The translations under genes and the position numbers were made by a program. Under the pieces are notes generated by a model. That model was not told the DNA's origin. It did not search any database and worked only from the letters and a program-made list of their open reading frames with translations. Of a stretch of 32,599 nucleotides of DNA, positions 22,463 through 30,405 are shown piece after piece; position 1 is the first letter of the stretch; every line of letters starts with the position of its first letter. This DNA is from DATAXV01 sp036272915 (lineage in GTDB: Bacteria; Chloroflexota; Dormibacteria; Dormibacterales; Dormibacteraceae). The stretch is taken from positions 1-32,599 of the forward strand of contig DATAXV010000056.1 of assembly GCA_036272915.1 (NCBI GenBank). The letters run 5' to 3'.

Positions 22463-24313
22463 GTGCCCCTCAGCACGGTGATCCTGATCAACCGTCCGCC
22501 TCTGGAGTTCGACGGTGACAGGGTCCGGCACAGTCAGGCGGGAGGGGCCGCGCGGCCGATGGTCGAGCTCGCCGGATGGACCGGCGCCACCATCGTCTCC
22601 CTGGTTCAGAGCGCCTCCCACCTGGCCCTGAAGCAGCTCGCCGAGAGCAACGGCGGCGTCGTCGTCCCCGAGAGCGACCAGCCGGTGCGGATGCGGCTGG
22701 TCGACGTCGACGACCAGCCCCGCCAGGACTTCTTGAGCCGCTTCGTCAACCCTCACATCTGGTTCGAGCGCCACCGCCTCCACCGCACCGTCCCCGATCC
22801 GGAGGAGCTGTGGGGGCTGGTCCACGGCCGTGGACCGGACGACCCGGGCAGCGTCACCGTGGTCACCGAGGCGCTGGCCAGGGCGGCGGTCGAGGAGGCT
22901 CTGGCCGAGCGCGACGGGGTCCGGCCGGACCACGTGCTCGCCCTGATCGACGACTACCAGCTGGAGAGGTGCAACACCCGCGTGCGCGCGCTCCTCGAGG
23001 AGCGGCGGGTGGGGGTCACCATCCAGCACTTCTCCCACATCCCCATGCAGGAGCCTCGCCCGGTCGACGCGCAGGTCTTCCCGGAGTGGCTGCGGCGCGA
23101 GCAGTTGGAGGCGATGCTGGCGGCCGACAACCTCCAGTTCCACTCCATCCGCTTCGTCGACCGCTTCCTCTCCCAGGTCGAGCGGGAGCTGTCTCCATCC
23201 CGCTATCGGGTCGACCGGGACCGCGGAGAGGTGGCCGTCCTCGGCCCCGACGGGAGCCCGCTGCGGCGGGTCGTGGTCCAGATCAACCACATCAACCCTG
23301 ACCTGCAGCGGATGAGGCGCCTGGCCGCGGATTCGGAGACGCGGCTGAGGGCGCTCCGGCCGACGCTGCCGCCTGGCGTCCGCCGGTACATGCTCAACGT
23401 CGGCCGCACCGATCCGAGCAAGAACCACCCGCGGCTCTACGCGGCGGCGACCCGGCTCTGGGAGCGCCATCCGGAGCATGGCTTCATCCCCTACGGCCGG
23501 ATCCTGGCCGATCATCCCCAGCTGCTCGGCCTCGACGCGGCCGAGCGCGAACGGCGCTATCCGGATCTCGGCGACCTGTCCCTGGGCGAGGTCCGGCGGC
23601 GGTATCCCGACGTCCCCATCCTCGACTTCGAGGACCTGGTCGAGGCCGAGCCCCGGCTCGAGTCGCCGGTCCCGCTGCTCTCCTTCGTCCAGCCGAGCCG
23701 CCTCGACGTTCCCGAGTACCGCGACAACCTGGACGAGATGGCCAGGGCGCGCGACGCCGGCAATTCCCGCTTCGCCCTCCCCGGCCGGCCCGAGCGCGTG
23801 CCGATCATCGAGCGTCAGGCACAGGACGAGCGGGAGATGGCGGCCTGGGAGTCGGGTGCGGCGGTCATCGCCACCGTCTCCGTCGAGGACGGGTACGCGC
23901 TGGTCTGGAGGGAGGCGATCGAGGCCAACCGCAGCGGGATCGCGGCCGTCGTCTCGAATCGCATCGGCTCCTACGACGACGAGGTCAGGAACCTGGTCGT
24001 CGGCGTCGATCCCTACGACACGGACAGCATCGCCTCCGGGCTGGAGACGGCGCTGAACATGCCGGAGTCCGAGGTCGCGGCGAGGGCCCGCGCGCTCAAG
24101 GTCTACAACCAGCAGAACCAGGTCGGCGACTGGGTCGAGGCCCGCGTGCTCGGTGTGAACGAGGTGCTGCCGCCGGACGTCGAGCTCCGTCTGCGGCGCT
24201 CCCCGGCCCCTCAGACCCCGGCGTGGGAGGAGGTCAGGCGGGCGAGGTTCCGTCGATCGCCGGGCGACCCCGGGCCGGAGACCCCTGACGCGGGGCCGGA
24301 GGTCAGCCGCTGA
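22463..24313 (+). CDS. GT20-like glycosyltransferase, divergent trehalose-6-phosphate synthase relative
   Basis: Protein of 616 residues with the ordered landmarks of OtsA-type GT-B transferases: N10-R11 (ILINRPP; OtsA Arg9), G27-G28 in SQAGGAAR, NPHIWF (96-101), DDYQL (163-167, for HDYHL), HIP (192-194), then R315 and K320 in GRTDPSKN with the OtsA 5-residue spacing, and D476/E484 in EDGYALVWREAIE with the OtsA 8-residue spacing. The stretch between K320 and D476 is about 60 residues longer than in OtsA. Donor-binding residues look intact; the acceptor may differ from glucose-6-phosphate. The GTG start has a GACAAT box 6 nt upstream and no Shine-Dalgarno. It ends 11 nt inside the convergent response-regulator gene. 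Confidence 0.8.
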   Translation: MPLSTVILINRPPLEFDGDRVRHSQAGGAARPMVELAGWTGATIVSLVQSASHLALKQLAESNGGVVVPESDQPVRMRLVDVDDQPRQDFLSRFVNPHIWFERHRLHRTVPDPEELWGLVHGRGPDDPGSVTVVTEALARAAVEEALAERDGVRPDHVLALIDDYQLERCNTRVRALLEERRVGVTIQHFSHIPMQEPRPVDAQVFPEWLRREQLEAMLAADNLQFHSIRFVDRFLSQVERELSPSRYRVDRDRGEVAVLGPDGSPLRRVVVQINHINPDLQRMRRLAADSETRLRALRPTLPPGVRRYMLNVGRTDPSKNHPRLYAAATRLWERHPEHGFIPYGRILADHPQLLGLDAAERERRYPDLGDLSLGEVRRRYPDVPILDFEDLVEAEPRLESPVPLLSFVQPSRLDVPEYRDNLDEMARARDAGNSRFALPGRPERVPIIERQAQDEREMAAWESGAAVIATVSVEDGYALVWREAIEANRSGIAAVVSNRIGSYDDEVRNLVVGVDPYDTDSIASGLETALNMPESEVAARARALKVYNQQNQVGDWVEARVLGVNEVLPPDVELRLRRSPAPQTPAWEEVRRARFRRSPGDPGPETPDAGPEVSR

Positions 24314-24998
24314 AGCGGTAGCCGAGCGGGGACACCACCTGCACCCGCCGCGGGCGCTCGGGGTGGTCCTCGATGAGCTTCTGAAGGCGGCCGATACCGG
24401 CCCGCAGGACGTGCACCGCATCCTCGCCCTGGTAGCCCCAGATGCGCTGGAGCAGCTCGCCCGAGCTGAACACCTGGCCCGGCCGCGAGGCGAGCACGGC
24501 GAGGAGGTCGAACTCGGTCCGGCTGAGCGGGACCTCCACGCCCCGCTCGTAGACCCGCTGGTCGGAGACGTCGAGGGTCAGGTCGTCGAACTGCAGGGGC
24601 CCGGCGCCGGTCCAGGTCCTGACGTCCCGCTCGAGGTGGGCGTCGAGGCGTTCGGAGAGCGCCTCGGGGTCGATCGGCTTGACCAGGACGTCGTCGGCGC
24701 CGGCGTCGAGCCGGAGTCCGACCCTCAGGTCGAAGGCGTCGGCGACGAGGAGCAGGATCGGGGCTCGGAGCTCCTCGGCTCGGAGGTAGCCGCAGAGCCC
24801 GCGGCCGTCGGCGAGGTCGGCGTCGAGGATGATCAGGTCGGGTGTCCGGCTCTGCAGCCCGCCGACGGCGTCGGCGTGGGTGGTGACCTCCCTGGTGACG
24901 AGGCCGCGGCGTCCGGCGACCCGCCGGATCACCGCCCGCCGCTCGGGGTCGGCGTCGATGACGAGAACGGTCCTGCTGCCGTTGCTGCTGTGCTGCAT
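24303..24998 (-). CDS. OmpR/PhoB-type response regulator, orphan, atypical receiver
   Basis: DNA-binding protein of 231 residues: receiver domain (residues 9-122) and winged-helix output domain (about 135-231; PLSRTEFDLLAVLASRPGQVFS, ELLQRIWGY, ending SPLGYRFSG). In the receiver the phospho-acceptor Asp59 (LIILDADL) and Lys107 (VLVKPID) are kept, but the acidic pair reads D15-A16 and the conserved Thr is Val85 (LLLVADAFD). Normal phosphorylation signalling may therefore be altered. No histidine kinase lies nearby. TACAGT (minus strand, 25017-25012) ends 13 nt before ATG 24998, with GGTGGGG between them. Confidence 0.9.
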   Translation of the reverse strand: MQHSSNGSRTVLVIDADPERRAVIRRVAGRRGLVTREVTTHADAVGGLQSRTPDLIILDADLADGRGLCGYLRAEELRAPILLLVADAFDLRVGLRLDAGADDVLVKPIDPEALSERLDAHLERDVRTWTGAGPLQFDDLTLDVSDQRVYERGVEVPLSRTEFDLLAVLASRPGQVFSSGELLQRIWGYQGEDAVHVLRAGIGRLQKLIEDHPERPRRVQVVSPLGYRFSG

Positions 24999-25091
24999 CA
25001 GACCCCACCGTACTGTACTCACCTCGGGGCGCCGATGGGAAGTGGCCGTCGCACTATCCTGAGGAGCGCGATCCACGAAGAGGAGATAGGA

Positions 25092-26099
25092 ATGACCGAA
25101 GCCCAGACCCCGCGCCCCCAGCCTGTCCACGTCGCCGTCTCCGGCGGTGCCGGTCAGGTCTGCTACTCGCTGCTCTTCCGCGTCGCCTCCGGGCAGCTGC
25201 TGGGGCCGGACACGCCCGTCGTGCTCCACCTGCTCGACATCGAGCCCGCCCTGACCGCGCTCGAGGGCGTGGCCATGGAGCTCGAGGACGGCGCCTACCC
25301 GCTGCTCGCCGGCGTGGAGATGAGCGCCGACCCCAAGGTCGCCTTCGACGGAGTGTCCTGGGCCCTGCTGGTGGGGGCGATGCCGCGCAAGGAGGGCATG
25401 GAGCGGGGTGACCTGCTCGCCATCAACGGCGGCATCTTCGGTCCCCAGGGCGAGGCCCTGGCCGCCCGCGCCGCCCCCGATGTCCGGGTCCTGGTCGTCG
25501 GCAACCCCTGCAACACCAATTGTCTGATCGCGCGCTCGCACGCGCCCGAGATCCCCGACGACCGCTGGTTCGGGATGACCCGGCTCGACGAGAACCGGGC
25601 CAAGACCCAGCTCGCCAGGAGGGCCTCGACGCCGGTGGGGGAGGTGACCAACCTCGCCATCTGGGGCAACCACTCGGCGACCCAGTACCCCGACGCCGCC
25701 AACGCCCGGATCGGCGGACGGCCGGTGCCGGAGGTGATCCCCGATCGGGAATGGCTCCGCGGCGACTTCATCAGCACCGTGCAGAAGCGGGGCGCGGCCA
25801 TCATCGCCGCCCGCAAGCTCTCCTCGGCCGGCTCCGCCGCCAGCGCCGTGATCGATTCGGTCAACTCGATCCGCCAGCCGACCGCGGCCGGCGACTGGAC
25901 CTCGCTGGCGGTGATCAGCCGCGGCGAGTACGGGGTGCCCGAGGGTCTGGTCTTCGGCTTCCCCGTGGTCAGCGACGGCAGCGCGACCCGGGTGGTCGAG
26001 GGCATCTCCCACGACGCCGCGGCGCAGGAGCTGATCGGCAAGACCACCGAGGAGCTGGAGCAGGAGCGCGACCTGGTCGGCCATCTGCTGACCGTCTGA
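25092..26099 (+). CDS. mdh: Malate dehydrogenase
   Basis: NAD-dependent oxidation of malate to oxaloacetate in the TCA cycle, cytoplasmic; 335 residues. The nucleotide loop SGGAGQVCYSLLFRVASG (residues 17-34), substrate Arg99 and Arg105 in MPRKEGMER, NPCNTN (138-143), Arg164/Asp166 in TRLDENRA and the catalytic His194 in WGNHSATQYP are all present, as in the MDH type that resembles eukaryotic cytosolic enzymes. AGGAGA lies just upstream of ATG 25092. Single gene, bounded by a strong bidirectional hairpin. Confidence 0.96.
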   Translation: MTEAQTPRPQPVHVAVSGGAGQVCYSLLFRVASGQLLGPDTPVVLHLLDIEPALTALEGVAMELEDGAYPLLAGVEMSADPKVAFDGVSWALLVGAMPRKEGMERGDLLAINGGIFGPQGEALAARAAPDVRVLVVGNPCNTNCLIARSHAPEIPDDRWFGMTRLDENRAKTQLARRASTPVGEVTNLAIWGNHSATQYPDAANARIGGRPVPEVIPDREWLRGDFISTVQKRGAAIIAARKLSSAGSAASAVIDSVNSIRQPTAAGDWTSLAVISRGEYGVPEGLVFGFPVVSDGSATRVVEGISHDAAAQELIGKTTEELEQERDLVGHLLTV

Positions 26100-26177
26100 G
26101 CCGTCCTCACGGTTTCAGGTTGAGCACCGGATCCGCCCACGTCGCCGGCGGCGCGGGGAGGCGGGGTCCGGTGAGGC

Positions 26178-26211
26178 CGGCGGCGGGCGTGGCGTGCCAT
26201 GCCCGCCGCCG
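26178..26211. terminator. Strong bidirectional hairpin terminator
   Basis: CGGCGGCGGGC (26178-26188) pairs with GCCCGCCGCCG (26201-26211). The stem continues through a G-T pair and TGGC/GCCA, giving about 15 paired bases between the convergent mdh stop (26099) and the oxidoreductase stop (26221). Confidence 0.6.
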
Positions 26212-26220
26212 ACCTCCAAC

Positions 26221-27201
26221 TCAGGCGGTCGGCCGGATGTCGACCAGGACCTTCCCGACCGCCCCCTTGGCGACCGCGTCCTGCGCCTCGGCGATCCGGT
26301 CCAGGGGGTAGTGGTGGGTTGGCAGGACGGTGAGCGCGCCCTCGGCGAGCGCGGCGCTGACGTCGCTCGCCCCGCGTAGCAGCTCGGCGCGCGGCACCCC
26401 GTAGAGAAGGACGAAGCGCAGGACCACGTTCGCCGTCATGCAGGCGCGGACGGGGAGCACCGGATCCTCGCCGTCGGCCGCGTAGACGACCACCGCCGTG
26501 TCCGGACCGGACACCGCCAGGTCCAGCCTCAGGTTCGCGCCAAGCGCCACCTCGACGACGCGGTCCACCCGCGGGGCGAAGTCCCGGATCCGCTGCTCCG
26601 CGTCCGGCTCGCGGTAGTTGACGACCAGATCGGCGCCCGCCCGACGCGCGAGCTCGGCCTTCTCCGGTCCGCTGACCGTGGTGACCACCCTGGCGCCGGC
26701 GTGCTTGGCCAGCTCGATCGCGTAATGCCCGACCGCTCCCGCGCCCCCCGCCACGAGGACGGTGCGTCCGTCGATCGGGCCGTCGGCGAAGAGGCAGCGA
26801 TGGGCGGTGAGGGCGGGCACGCCAAGACTGGCGCCGAGGTCGAACGACGCCGAGGAGGGAAGCGGCACCGCCTGATCGGAGGGGAGCACCGTCCACTCCG
26901 CCGCCGTGCCCCAGGGCCGTCCGGCGGCGGCGAGCATGAGCCAGACGCGCTCGCCGACCCGGCCCGGATCGACGCCGTCGCCGACCGCGTCGATCACGCC
27001 CGCGCCGTCGTGCTGGGGGACCTGGAAGCCCGCGATGGGACGCGTCGTCGCGCCCGACCTGCTCTTCCAGTCGGTCGGGTTCACCCCGGAGACGTGAACG
27101 CGGACCCGAACCTCACCCGGACCCGGTTCCGGGCGGTCCAGCTGCTCCACGGAGAGGACTTCCGACGCCGGTCCGGTCTGTCGATAGAGCGCAGCCTTCA
27201 T
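26221..27201 (-). CDS. MDR-family NADPH:quinone oxidoreductase
   Basis: Zinc-free medium-chain dehydrogenase/reductase of 326 residues. GroES-like N-terminal domain (PGPGEVRVRVHVSGVNPTDWKSRSG), then a Rossmann domain with VLVAGGAGAVGHYAIELAKHAGARVV (about residues 146-171) and the NADPH-side sequence VVTTVSGPEKAEL. No Cys/His zinc ligands are visible at the catalytic position. AAGGAG lies about 5 nt before ATG 27201. Its start codon shares two bases with the start of the divergent gene at 27200. Confidence 0.92.
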   Translation of the reverse strand: MKAALYRQTGPASEVLSVEQLDRPEPGPGEVRVRVHVSGVNPTDWKSRSGATTRPIAGFQVPQHDGAGVIDAVGDGVDPGRVGERVWLMLAAAGRPWGTAAEWTVLPSDQAVPLPSSASFDLGASLGVPALTAHRCLFADGPIDGRTVLVAGGAGAVGHYAIELAKHAGARVVTTVSGPEKAELARRAGADLVVNYREPDAEQRIRDFAPRVDRVVEVALGANLRLDLAVSGPDTAVVVYAADGEDPVLPVRACMTANVVLRFVLLYGVPRAELLRGASDVSAALAEGALTVLPTHHYPLDRIAEAQDAVAKGAVGKVLVDIRPTA

Positions 27202-28116
27202 GTCTCTCCTTACCTACGTTGGCTCTCCGGCCTTCCTCGCGGGTCGCCGTGGGCTCGGCATCGAGGGCCTGGTCTCTCCCGGCGACGTCGAGCGCCCGCT
27301 CTTCGACCGGCTCTTCTCCGCCCTCGACGACTACGATCCGGACCCCGCCAACCTCTCCGCCGTGCGCGCCGAGGTCGCCGGCATGATCACCTCGCTGCCG
27401 CGGGGAATCCAGTGCCTGGTCGTCTTCGGCGACACCACGGCGGGCCACGTGGTCGCCACCATCTACACCGAGCCGGGCGTGGCCGTGTTCGCCGAGGGCC
27501 GGCCGACGACGCCGAAGGGCCCGGTGGGGGGCGCCGAGGTCCAGCAGGCGGTGGTCGCGCTCCCCGCCGGGGTGCAGCCGCTGCGGTTCCGGCTCGAGGC
27601 GCAGGGCCGGGTCGAGACCTTCACCCGCTCGGTGCTGGTGACGCCGCCCGCGCCGCAACTTGAGGAGACGCTCCTCAACGGCTTCGAGAGCGAGGCCGAC
27701 CTGGCCCGGATGTCGCTGCGGAGCGTGACCGCGGCCCTCTCCAGCCAGCACGTCACCGGCGGCGCCTCCTCGGTCGAGCTCGTCTTCGGGACCTCCTACT
27801 CCTGGCCGGGCCTTACCTTCGACGCCGCCACCGACCTCGGTGGTCGCCCTACCGGTACCTCGCCTTCGATCTCTACAACCCCAACGGCGGTGTGCCCCTC
27901 GCCCTCTACATCAAGTTCACGCCCCTGGCCGGAGCGTCGGACGACAAGCACCCGATCTGGCTGCCGGTCGACGCGGCGACGACGGCCATGATCGACGTCG
28001 ACACCATCCCCTTCGATCGCAGCCAGATGGCGGGCGTCAACCTCTACCTCTTCGAGGAGACGGCCCCGGTTACGGTGTACATGGACACCCTGCGTCTGCT
28101 CGCCGCCTCCGGGTGA
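27200..28116 (+). pseudogene. Carbohydrate-binding-like protein, interrupted by a frameshift
   Basis: Reads as one protein of about 304 residues if one base is restored near 27841. Before the shift: an N-terminal region of unknown type (ALDDYDPDPANLSAVRAEV, CLVVFGDTTAGHVVATIY), then LLNGFESEADLARMSL, which starts a galactose-binding-like beta-sandwich (VTGGASSVELVF, YSWPGLTFDAATDLG). After it: WSPYRYLAFDLYNPNG through MAGVNLYLFEETAPVTVYMD, ending at TGA 28116. Such sandwiches occur as accessory domains of secreted glycoside hydrolases. No signal peptide is visible, and ATG 27200 has no good ribosome binding site, so the N terminus may be incomplete. The GH127 gene follows after 28 nt. Confidence 0.6.
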
Positions 28117-28144
28117 GCCCGCGCCGGGAGATGAGGAGGAGCCG

Positions 28145-30031
28145 ATGCCCAGCGATCCGCAGCACGCCCGCGCACCGATCGTCGACACCGCCGCCAGCCC
28201 CTCGGCACGCCTGAGGGCGCTGGGCCTGGGCGACGTGCGCCTCGACGACGGCTTCTGGGCGCGGCGTCGCCGCCGGAACCGCGAGGTGTCGATCCCCCTT
28301 CAGCACCGGTGCATCGAGGAGACGGGCCGGCTCGAGAACTTCCGCTGGGCGGCGGGCGCCGAGGGCGAGCATCAGGGCTTCGTCTTCAACGACTCGGACG
28401 TCTACAAGTGGGTCGAGGCGCTGGCCTGGAGCCTGGCCGACGGCGAGGACGGGGACCTTCGCCAGATGTTCGAGGGGGCCGTCGACCTGATCGAGGGCGC
28501 CCAGCGATCCGACGGCTATCTCCACACCTACTACTCGCGGGACCACGCCGGTGAGCGGTGGACCGATCTCACCCACCGGCACGAGCTCTACTCCTCCGGC
28601 CACCTGATCCAGGCCGCCGTCGCCGCCCACCGGGCCGGCGACGAGCGGCTGCTGCGGGTGGCGCGCCGGCTCGCCGGGCACATCTGCGATCGCTTCGGAC
28701 CCGCCGCCGAGGGCAGGCAGGAGGAGACCGACGGGCACCCCGAGATCGAGATGGCGATGGTCGAGCTGTACCGGGAGACCGGGGAGAGGCGCTATCTCGA
28801 CCAGGCCCGCTTCTTCCTCGACGTGCGCCGCGGCCTGGGCCTGATCAACTCGGCGGAGCAGGAGATCCTGCCCTTCCGCGACTACCGGCGGATGGAGGGC
28901 CACGCGGTCTGCAACGTCTACCTCAACGCCGGCGCCACGGACGTCCTGCTCGAGACCGGCGACCAGAGCCTCCGCCCGGCGCTGGAGGGCATGTGGGAGA
29001 ACATGGCCCTGCGCCAGCTCTACGTGACCGGCGGCATCGGCTCCCGCCACCACGTCGAGTCCTTCGGAGCCGACTACGAGCTCCCCAACGGGCGCGCCTA
29101 CACCGAGACCTGCGCCGCCATCGGCAGCTTCATGTGGAACTGGCGGATGCTGCTCGCCACCGGCTCGGCGCGCTTCGCCGACCTGATGGAGCTGACCCTC
29201 TACAACGGGTTCCTCTCCGGGCCCTCCATCGACGGTCGGGCCTACTTCTACGTCAACCCGCTGACCGACGACGGCCGGCACCGGCGGAAGGAGTGGTACC
29301 CCTGCGCATGCTGCCCGCCCAACGTCGCCCGGCTGCTGGCCTCGCTTCCCGGCTACCTGGCCACGGGCGACGGCGAGGGCGTGCAGATCCACCTCTACGC
29401 GCCGTCCACGATCCGGGCGCGGGTGGGCGGGGGAGGTGAGGTCGAGCTCGCCGTGCGCACCGGCCAGCCCTGGTCGGGCGACGTCGAGGTCGAGGTCCGC
29501 ACCGCCGCCACCTTCCCGCTCTCGCTCCGGGTGCCGGCCTGGGCCGAGGGCGCGTCGCTGACGGTCAACGGCAGCCGTGCCGACGTGCCCGCCGAGCCGG
29601 GGACGTACGCGGTGATCTGGCGTCCATGGAGGGTGGGAGACACGGTCAGGCTGGCGCTGCCCACGCCGGTGCGCCTGGTCGAGGCCCATCCCCACGTGAC
29701 CGAGGACCGAGGGGCGGTGGCGGTCACCCGCGGACCGCTCGTCTACGCGTTCGAGGCGGCCGACAACCCCGGCGCCGACCCGCGTGACGTGGTCGTCAAT
29801 CGCAGGCAGGCGGGCACGGTGACGGCGAGGCCGGACCTGCTCGACGGCATCCACACCGTCTCCGTGCGCGGCGCCGTCCGCACGCCCGGGGAGGGGTGGC
29901 GGGGACGGCTCTACCGGACGGCGACGGCGGACGGTGCCGGCGGCGCAGCGCGGGAGCTGACGCTGGTGCCCTATTTCGCCTGGGCGAACCGGGAGCCAGG
30001 CCCGATGCAGGTCTGGCTCGCCTCTCCCTGA
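28145..30031 (+). CDS. Glycoside hydrolase family 127 (beta-L-arabinofuranosidase)
   Basis: Retaining enzyme of 628 residues that releases beta-L-arabinofuranose from plant glycans; (alpha/alpha)6 barrel with C-terminal beta-sandwiches. The catalytic zinc-thiolate site is visible: Glu321 and Cys323 in YTETCAAIGS, and Cys389-Cys390 in CACCPPN, matching Glu338, Cys340, Cys417 and Cys418 of Bifidobacterium HypBA1. Early landmarks are LDDGFWARRRRRNRE and FNDSDVYKWVEALAW. No signal peptide, so it probably acts on imported oligosaccharides. AGGAGGAG sits just before ATG 28145; likely co-transcribed with the damaged gene ahead of it. Confidence 0.95.
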   Translation: MPSDPQHARAPIVDTAASPSARLRALGLGDVRLDDGFWARRRRRNREVSIPLQHRCIEETGRLENFRWAAGAEGEHQGFVFNDSDVYKWVEALAWSLADGEDGDLRQMFEGAVDLIEGAQRSDGYLHTYYSRDHAGERWTDLTHRHELYSSGHLIQAAVAAHRAGDERLLRVARRLAGHICDRFGPAAEGRQEETDGHPEIEMAMVELYRETGERRYLDQARFFLDVRRGLGLINSAEQEILPFRDYRRMEGHAVCNVYLNAGATDVLLETGDQSLRPALEGMWENMALRQLYVTGGIGSRHHVESFGADYELPNGRAYTETCAAIGSFMWNWRMLLATGSARFADLMELTLYNGFLSGPSIDGRAYFYVNPLTDDGRHRRKEWYPCACCPPNVARLLASLPGYLATGDGEGVQIHLYAPSTIRARVGGGGEVELAVRTGQPWSGDVEVEVRTAATFPLSLRVPAWAEGASLTVNGSRADVPAEPGTYAVIWRPWRVGDTVRLALPTPVRLVEAHPHVTEDRGAVAVTRGPLVYAFEAADNPGADPRDVVVNRRQAGTVTARPDLLDGIHTVSVRGAVRTPGEGWRGRLYRTATADGAGGAARELTLVPYFAWANREPGPMQVWLASP

Positions 30032-30362
30032 GCTCCTTCGGTCCGGCGTCGGGACCTCCGGCGCCGGTCGCGTCCCGGGTCGGCGCTCCCTTCAGCCCTG
30101 CGTCGCGGCCGGACCCTCGCAGGCCCCCAGCACCCGTACCCGGCCGCGGTGGAGGACGGCCTCGCCGCCTACGCCGGACTGCTGGAATCCGGTGTCAGCC
30201 CGTCGATTCTTCCAGCTCAACTTCGGAGCGCTGAATGAGGCGGACGAGGCCATCGACGAGGTCGTGCGGTTCGCCAAGCGGCACCTGAGCCGGCCTCTGG
30301 CCGTCCCCAGGTGAACGCGGCCGGCCGGGCCCGCTCCTATTCAGGAGGCGAGCCCGATCGGG
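30032..30362 (+). pseudogene. Intergenic stretch with a possible gene remnant
   Basis: No complete gene. Between about 30130 and 30315 the plus strand has protein-like pieces in two frames: QHPYPAAVEDGLAAYAGLLE (from 30129) and RFFQLNFGALNEADEAIDEV continuing to TGA 30314. The second piece looks like a C-terminal amphipathic helix of an enzyme. I cannot name the family. Either a decayed gene tail or chance. Confidence 0.25.
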
Positions 30363-30394
30363 ACCGGCGGGGCCCGCCATGGGGCCCCGCCGGT
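30363..30394 (-). terminator. Terminator hairpin of the GH76 gene
   Basis: Positions 30363-30375 and 30382-30394 form a perfect 13-bp GC stem (arm begins ACCGGCGGGGCC) with a 6-nt loop, 11 nt past the minus-strand stop at 30406. There is no T-run, but it is isolated and close to the stop. Confidence 0.6.
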
Positions 30395-30405
30395 TCTGTG
30401 ATCGA

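Noticed and set aside
20701..22518. 605-codon plus-strand frame over the FGGY kinase
   Set aside because: Antisense shadow of a well-conserved kinase; no recognisable domain of its own.
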